From Opitutaceae bacterium (GTDB lineage: Bacteria > Verrucomicrobiota > Verrucomicrobiia > Opitutales > Opitutaceae): a stretch of DNA of 24,933 nt. A model generated the notes under the pieces. It was not told where the DNA came from. It saw only the letters and a program-made list of their open reading frames with translations, and did no database searches. The position numbers and the translations under genes were made by a program. This document shows, piece after piece, positions 20,868 through 24,933 of this stretch (positions are counted from its first letter, which is position 1; each line of letters begins with the position of its first letter). The stretch is from positions 1 to 24,933 of the forward strand of contig JAIRTK010000293.1 of the NCBI GenBank assembly GCA_031254955.1. The letters run 5' to 3'.

Positions 20868-23683
20868 GAGGCGCGCCCCCCTTTCGCCGTCGCCGTCGCT
20901 GCTGGCGGCATTGGCGCCGCCAGTGTTTCTTCCGCGCAGTTCACCACGGTGCACGTCCACGCGCCGCCGCCCCGTCCACCGCCGTCCGTCGCGCGGAAAG
21001 GAGCGCGGGCATTCCTGCCCGCGAATCTCTGTCCGCCGCCCCGTCCGCCACCATCGCCGCATCCGCCACCGCCGCATCCGCCATCGCCGTGTCCGCCGCC
21101 ACCGCCGCCATCGCCGCATCCGCCGCCGCCCGCCGCGCGCCGCAAAATCACGGTGCGTATCCTGCCCGGCGCGATTTTCCCGAGCGCGATGCGCCCGCCC
21201 AAAAACTCGACCGCCGCGTCCGCCGCGCGCCGCGCGGTGCTTTGCACGCGCAGCATCCAGCCGTCGCCCGCCGCCGCGCGCGCAAACGCCAGCAGCCGCA
21301 GGCCCGGCCCGGCGCGCAACACGCCGCCCGTGCGCGGCAGGACGCCGGCGTGCGCCGCCGTCAGCAGCGCGACCGGCGGCGATTCCAGCCGCCGCGCCAG
21401 CGCGTCCGCGTCCGCCGCGCCAGCGCCCGCGCCCAGCGCAAATTGAAACCGGTGCCCGCCCAAGTCCATGCACGGACGCCGGCGCCCGGCGCCGGGCCGC
21501 GCGCCGTTTATCGACGCATAGGGCGCGCTTCTCGCAATCGTCGCGCCAAAAGTGCCCGCGCCGGCATCGAAGCAATACAACGCGTCGCTCGCGAAAACAA
21601 ACGCGTCGCGCCCCCGCCCCAAGCGCACCCAGCGCCCGCCCGGCACATCGCCGCACGGACGGCGGCGCACGCTGCCTCCAGGCACCTCAAACTCCGCCTC
21701 GCCGCCGCCGTCATCGCTGCCGCTGTCGCCGCCATCGCCGCTGTCGCCGTCATCGCTGTCGCCGACGCCACCGTCGCCGCCAACGCCGACGCCACTATCG
21801 CCGTCACCATCGCCGCCGACTCCGGAAAACTCCAGTTTCAAACGCGCCGATGTTTCAGCCCAAAACGCGCGCGTCTCCACCACGAGCGCGTCGTCGCCGC
21901 GCCAGAGCCGCAGGGTCAGCTCGCTCCACGACGCCCCGTCCGCGTCCGCGAGCCGCACCCAGAGCGCGGCGCGTTCCGGCCCGCGCTCAAGCACCTCGAC
22001 GGCCTTGATTTTCCAGACGCTCCTCACGCGGTTGACATGCTCCGACCCCGGCTCGCCATTGTGCCCGCCCCACGACCCCCAAGGATCGTCCACCGTGAGC
22101 ACGCGCAGCCCGAGGCGGCGCGCCGGGTTTCCCGGACGCGAAATCACGATGCGCGCGGCGCGCGCGGCGGCGCGGATTTCCCACGCGCGGTTCGCGATGC
22201 GCCCCGCGCCCGCGCGGAGATCGGTTGCCACGCGGGGCGTCTTCGCCGGCGCGTCCGCCAGTCCCGCCGTGAGCACGTGCCAGCCGCACGGGGGGATTTT
22301 CACCCGCGCGACGAAGCGTTTGCGCCACGGCGTCTCAAGCGCGAAATCGTTTTCCACCGCCACGCACTGGAACGGCAGCGCGCGCCCCGCGCCGTCGCGC
22401 ACCGCGAGCGGCACGGCGTCGGGCCGGTTCTTGAACGCGTCCAGCGGACGGTAATCCAGCGGCGCCTCAAACTCCACTGGCCCGTCGAAGGGATGCGGGT
22501 TCGGGTTCCACAGCAGCACGGGCGTGACCGCGGGCCGGTCGCCGGCGGCGCGGGGCACGCGGGTGTCCACCCGCGCCGCGAGCGCGTTCAACGCGTCGTT
22601 TTCCGCGCGCGCCGCGTGGTGCCGCGCCAGGCCGAGCCACGCGCGCTGCTCCTCCAGCGCCCGCTCGATGGCCGTGCCGGGCAGCACGTCGTGAAAGGTG
22701 TTGAACAGCACCGCGTCCCACGCCTCGCCCAAGCCCGGCGCGGACGGCGCCGCGCCCGCGCCTTCCGCCTCGCGCAACGCGCCGACGGACGCCGCCGTGC
22801 GCTCGGCTCGCAGAAGCGCGTTTTCCGCGCGCCGGTAGGCGAACTTCACCGCCGCGGCGGACGCGTAGCAACCGCGCAGCGTGAAATTCAACTCGCCCCG
22901 AAACACGGGCAGCCGCGCCGCCTCCGCCGAGAGCGCCTCGAAAAACCCGTGCAACGTCGAAAACTCCACCGCCACGTCGCGGTTCCGCCCGCGCCAGCGC
23001 AGCACCGCCTCGATGTGCGCGCGCGACGGCCCGCCGCCGTGGTTGCCCAGGCCGAGCGGCACCATCACGTTTTTAAAACCCCAGCGCGCGGACTCCTCGC
23101 GGTAGGCGTCGAGCCGCGCCGGGATTTCCGCGCGCGCCGAGCCATACCAGCCGACCGGCATCCGCCATGCCAAAACGCGTTCGCCGCCCGCCGCCTCCCA
23201 CCAGAACGCGGGCCTGGGCAGCGCAAGCTCCGACGCGAACGGACGCCAGAACGCAAGATACCTCATGCCCGCCGCCGCGTAGAGCGCGGGCCAGCCCGCG
23301 CTGTGCCCAAACGAGTCCGGCGCCCACGCCGCGACCGGGCGCACGCCGAGCGCGCGCCGGAAGTAGCCGAGGCCGCGCCGAAACTGGCGCGCCAGCACCT
23401 CCGTCGCCGGGAGATTCGTGTCGGGCTGGACATAATTCCCCCCCGCCACCTCCCAGCGGCCCTCCCCGATTTTTTCCCGGATGCGCGCGAACGTCTCCGG
23501 GGCGTGCCGCTCGATGTGCTCGTAGACCGACGCCTCGCCGCGCGTGAATTTCAGCTCGGGAAACTCATCCATCAAGTCGAGCGCCGCGCGGCAGGTCGCG
23601 ATGCCCTCGTTCAAGCCCTCGCGCCAATCCCATAGCCAGACGGGATCGAGGTGGGCGTTGGAGATGATATGAAAGCGGGTCAT
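20864..23683 (-). CDS. GH38 alpha-mannosidase
   Basis: A 939-residue retaining alpha-mannosidase that removes terminal alpha-linked mannose; no signal peptide, so cytoplasmic. Catalytic features: ISNAHLDPVWLWDW with zinc ligands His11 and Asp13; Asp123 in AWAPDSFGHSAG as ligand/nucleophile; GLGNHGGGPS with His215; and FNTFHDVLPGTAIE (His331, Asp332), the family landmark in the helical domain. The C-terminal half is beta-sheet. Two low-complexity blocks interrupt it: residues about 621-661 (Gly/Asp/Ser) and about 848-905 (Gly/Cys/Asp plus a palindrome-coded GRNARAP segment). ATG 23683 (MTRFHIISNAHLD) is the clear start. It shares a 110-bp divergent promoter region with the GH2 gene and overlaps the PL22-like gene by ATGA. 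Confidence 0.92.
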   Translation of the reverse strand: MTRFHIISNAHLDPVWLWDWREGLNEGIATCRAALDLMDEFPELKFTRGEASVYEHIERHAPETFARIREKIGEGRWEVAGGNYVQPDTNLPATEVLARQFRRGLGYFRRALGVRPVAAWAPDSFGHSAGWPALYAAAGMRYLAFWRPFASELALPRPAFWWEAAGGERVLAWRMPVGWYGSARAEIPARLDAYREESARWGFKNVMVPLGLGNHGGGPSRAHIEAVLRWRGRNRDVAVEFSTLHGFFEALSAEAARLPVFRGELNFTLRGCYASAAAVKFAYRRAENALLRAERTAASVGALREAEGAGAAPSAPGLGEAWDAVLFNTFHDVLPGTAIERALEEQRAWLGLARHHAARAENDALNALAARVDTRVPRAAGDRPAVTPVLLWNPNPHPFDGPVEFEAPLDYRPLDAFKNRPDAVPLAVRDGAGRALPFQCVAVENDFALETPWRKRFVARVKIPPCGWHVLTAGLADAPAKTPRVATDLRAGAGRIANRAWEIRAAARAARIVISRPGNPARRLGLRVLTVDDPWGSWGGHNGEPGSEHVNRVRSVWKIKAVEVLERGPERAALWVRLADADGASWSELTLRLWRGDDALVVETRAFWAETSARLKLEFSGVGGDGDGDSGVGVGGDGGVGDSDDGDSGDGGDSGSDDGGGEAEFEVPGGSVRRRPCGDVPGGRWVRLGRGRDAFVFASDALYCFDAGAGTFGATIARSAPYASINGARPGAGRRRPCMDLGGHRFQFALGAGAGAADADALARRLESPPVALLTAAHAGVLPRTGGVLRAGPGLRLLAFARAAAGDGWMLRVQSTARRAADAAVEFLGGRIALGKIAPGRIRTVILRRAAGGGGCGDGGGGGGHGDGGCGGGGCGDGGGRGGGQRFAGRNARAPFRATDGGGRGGGAWTCTVVNCAEETLAAPMPPAATATAKGGRAS
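20968..21137. repeat. GH38 C-terminal insertion: CCGCCA-type repeat plus palindrome
   Basis: 21030-21137 is a run of CCGCCATCGCCG-like words translated on the minus strand as GGGGCGDGGG-type peptide. Next to it, 20995-21024 holds GGAGCGCGGGCATTCCTGCC then CGCGAA, with a GCGGGCA/TGCCCGC stem. The same 29 bases are found in the GH2 gene at 24550-24578. The frame stays open throughout, and WTCTVVNCAEE resumes the beta-sheet domain afterward. Confidence 0.8.
21701..21823. repeat. GH38 internal Gly/Asp/Ser-coding repeat
   Basis: Words such as GCCGTCATCGCTGTC repeat on the plus strand with triplet phase, read as VGGDGDGDS- and DSGDGGDSG-like peptide on the minus strand. It separates LKLEFSG from EAEFEVPGG, so it should extend a surface loop between two beta strands. 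Confidence 0.75.
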
Positions 23684-23793
23684 CAGGACACCGCTTCTCG
23701 CCCCGCGCCCCGCGAAGCGCAACCCGCCGCGTGTTGAAGCGTTAAACAAAAAGCGGCTCGCCCCCCGCCCGCCGCCGGCGAGGATGCGCCGCC
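23684..23793. promoter_or_regulatory. Divergent GH38/GH2 promoter region with LacI-type operator candidate
   Basis: This 110-bp space separates two divergent start codons. At 23732-23748 it contains TGTTGAAGCGTTAAACA, an imperfect 17-bp palindrome with TGTT/AACA ends and an AAGCGTT centre like LacI-family operators (AANCGNTT). It lies 48 bp from the GH38 start and 45 bp from the GH2 start, so one bound regulator could control both. No clear -35/-10 pair is visible. Confidence 0.45.
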
Positions 23794-24933
23794 ATGAGCC
23801 AACGCACCCTTCCGCCGCTCGCCTGGCAGGTCGCCCCCGGCGAGACGCGCGACGCCGCCCCGAAAAAATGGATTCCCGCCGCCGTGCCCGGCGCGGTGCA
23901 GCTCGACTGGGCGCGCGCGCACGGCTGGCCGGAATACTGGAAAGGCGAGCATTTCCGCGCCTACGACGGGCTGGAGGATTTTTTCTGGACGTATGAAACG
24001 CGCTTCCCGACCCCCGCGCTCGCGGCGGGCGGGCGGCTTTTTTTCGCGTGCGGCGGCATTGACTACGCCTTCGAGCTTCTGCTCAACGGCGAAACCCTGC
24101 TGCGGCGGGAAGGCATGTTCACGCCGGTGGACGTGGAACTCACCGGGCGCGTCCGCCCCGGCGGCGAAAACATCTTGCGCGTGATCGTGCATCCCGCGCC
24201 CAAGTCCGCGCCCGCCCCCGCCGACCGCTCGCAGGCGAACCGCTCCTGCAAACCCGCCGTGAGCTACGGCTGGGACTTCCACCCGCGCCTCATCCCGCTC
24301 GGCATCTGGCAGGATGCGTTTCTGGACATCCGCCCCGCGTGTTTTTTGCGCGAGGTGGAAGTCGATTACGTTCTCGCGCGCGATTTTTCAAACGCGGAAG
24401 TGACGGCGACCATCACCCTCGCCGCGCCCGCCGCCCGCCCGCCAGCGCGGATGCCACCCAAAATCGACTCGCCCGCCGCACTCCCGCCGACGCGGATGCC
24501 GCCCAAAATCGACTCATCCGCCACACTCCCGCCGACACGGATGCCGCCCAAAGGAGCGCGGGCATTCCTGCCCGCGAAGTCCGCCGCGCCCGCCGCGCCC
24601 ACCGGCGCGGATGCGGACGGCGAAGCTGCCAGCCGCCCGCCCGCCGCCAGCCCGGCTGCCAGCCGCCTCGCCGCGCCCGCCGCGCAACCCGCCCGTGCAA
24701 GCGTGCGCTGGACCCTGCGCGCCCCGGACGGGCGCGAACTTTTTTGCGCAACAACCGCGTTCGAGCCGGACGAGCCGGACGATCCGGACGATCCGAACGC
24801 GCCGAACGCACCAGACGCACCGGACACCGTCACCCTGCGGCGGACCATCGCCAACCCGGCTCTCTGGTGGCCGCACGACCAAGGCGCGCCCGCCCTGCAC
24901 ACCTCGTCCGTCGAGCTTCTGGACGCCGCCGGC
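23794..24933 (+). CDS. GH2 beta-mannosidase-like glycoside hydrolase, N-terminal part
   Basis: An open frame of 380 codons from ATG 23794 to the window end, without stop; the catalytic barrel lies beyond. The N-terminal sugar-binding domain reads WIPAAVPGAVQLDWARAHG, AYDGLEDFFWTYETRF, FACGGIDYAFELLLNGE, REGMFTPVDVELTGRV and SYGWDFHPRLIPLGIWQDAF, the pattern of GH2 beta-mannosidases; the Ig-like domain ends ALWWPHDQGAPALHT. No signal peptide is present. Residues about 210-302 and 323-346 are low-complexity inserts inside the Ig-like domain (tandem RMPPKIDS-type peptides, a palindrome-coded KGARAFLPAK, then EPDEPDDPDD-type peptide). It diverges from GH38, and together they could dismantle a mannose-containing glycan. 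The active-site residues cannot be checked here, so beta-mannosidase versus other GH2 activity is provisional. Confidence 0.82.
   Translation, partial: MSQRTLPPLAWQVAPGETRDAAPKKWIPAAVPGAVQLDWARAHGWPEYWKGEHFRAYDGLEDFFWTYETRFPTPALAAGGRLFFACGGIDYAFELLLNGETLLRREGMFTPVDVELTGRVRPGGENILRVIVHPAPKSAPAPADRSQANRSCKPAVSYGWDFHPRLIPLGIWQDAFLDIRPACFLREVEVDYVLARDFSNAEVTATITLAAPAARPPARMPPKIDSPAALPPTRMPPKIDSSATLPPTRMPPKGARAFLPAKSAAPAAPTGADADGEAASRPPAASPAASRLAAPAAQPARASVRWTLRAPDGRELFCATTAFEPDEPDDPDDPNAPNAPDAPDTVTLRRTIANPALWWPHDQGAPALHTSSVELLDAAG
24446..24578 (+). repeat. 45-bp tandem repeat and palindrome inside the GH2 gene
   Basis: Units at 24446-24490 and 24491-24535 and a partial third at 24536-24552 each begin CGCGGATGCCRCCCAAA (45 bp, 15 codons). 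The third unit runs into the 29-bp palindrome at 24550-24578 that is also in the GH38 gene. The reading frame is kept. Confidence 0.85.
24760..24831 (+). repeat. Asp/Pro-coding repeat in the GH2 gene
   Basis: Words CCGGACGAG, CCGGACGAT, CCGAACGCG and CCAGACGCA follow one another with 6- and 9-base periods and encode an acidic EPDEPDDPDDPNAPNAP stretch. It lies between FCATTAF and TVTLRRTI, strands of the Ig-like domain. Confidence 0.7.

Noticed and set aside
21089..23635. An 848-codon open frame on the plus strand.
   Set aside because: It lies opposite the GH38 gene, has Arg/Ala/Pro-rich composition with no domain, and is the usual antisense shadow in GC-rich DNA.

Overview
The window is GC-rich bacterial chromosomal DNA. 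Gene content and style point to Verrucomicrobiota, most likely an Opitutaceae-like strain. The indicators are a fabG-acpP-fabF cluster, a RodZ-like HTH/membrane protein, a sugar-type LacI regulator, and a glycan-catabolism locus with Gfo/Idh/MocA oxidoreductases, a URO-D-like protein and a FAD_oxidored protein. Intergenic spaces are loaded with palindromic and simple-sequence repeats, and several start codons lack a Shine-Dalgarno sequence. The taxonomy is inference; no rRNA or tRNA gene was recognised.

Positions 1-6.3 kb are largely housekeeping. An Ada-type/AlkA-type DNA repair fusion (minus strand) diverges from fatty-acid synthesis genes fabG, acpP and fabF (plus strand). These converge on a minus-strand sodium:neurotransmitter-symporter gene with a 60-residue membrane protein just downstream, resembling a MetP/MetS two-component amino-acid importer.

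Positions 6.3-11.3 kb hold a FAD-dependent oxidoreductase bracketed by repeat-filled gaps, then three plus-strand genes: a RodZ-like protein, a YhbY-type RNA-binding protein and an ACT-domain protein.

Positions 11.4-24.9 kb form a carbohydrate-use locus. Reading leftward on the minus strand from 23683 are a GH38 alpha-mannosidase, an oligogalacturonate-lyase-like (PL22-like) beta-propeller protein, an MFS sugar transporter, two Gfo/Idh/MocA oxidoreductases, an alpha/beta hydrolase, a URO-D-like protein and a LacI regulator. A GH2 beta-mannosidase-like gene diverges to the right and runs off the window. GH38/PL22-like and the two oxidoreductases are joined by ATGA start-stop overlaps. The plausible logic is import of a mannose-containing oligosaccharide, cytoplasmic trimming by alpha- and beta-mannosidases, and oxidation of the released sugars under LacI control.

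The most unusual content is repeat DNA. (i) Three large intergenic palindromes are built from degenerate simple repeats: polypyrimidine arm/polypurine arm at 12.66-13.07 kb and 14.15-14.42 kb, and a CGATTYY heptad array facing its own inverted copy at 15.47-15.68 kb. (ii) A four-copy family of about 100-bp inverted-end elements (REPIN-like) and other palindromic families are scattered between genes. (iii) The three glycan enzymes carry in-frame low-complexity insertions, and two of them also carry copies of one short palindrome inside the reading frame.
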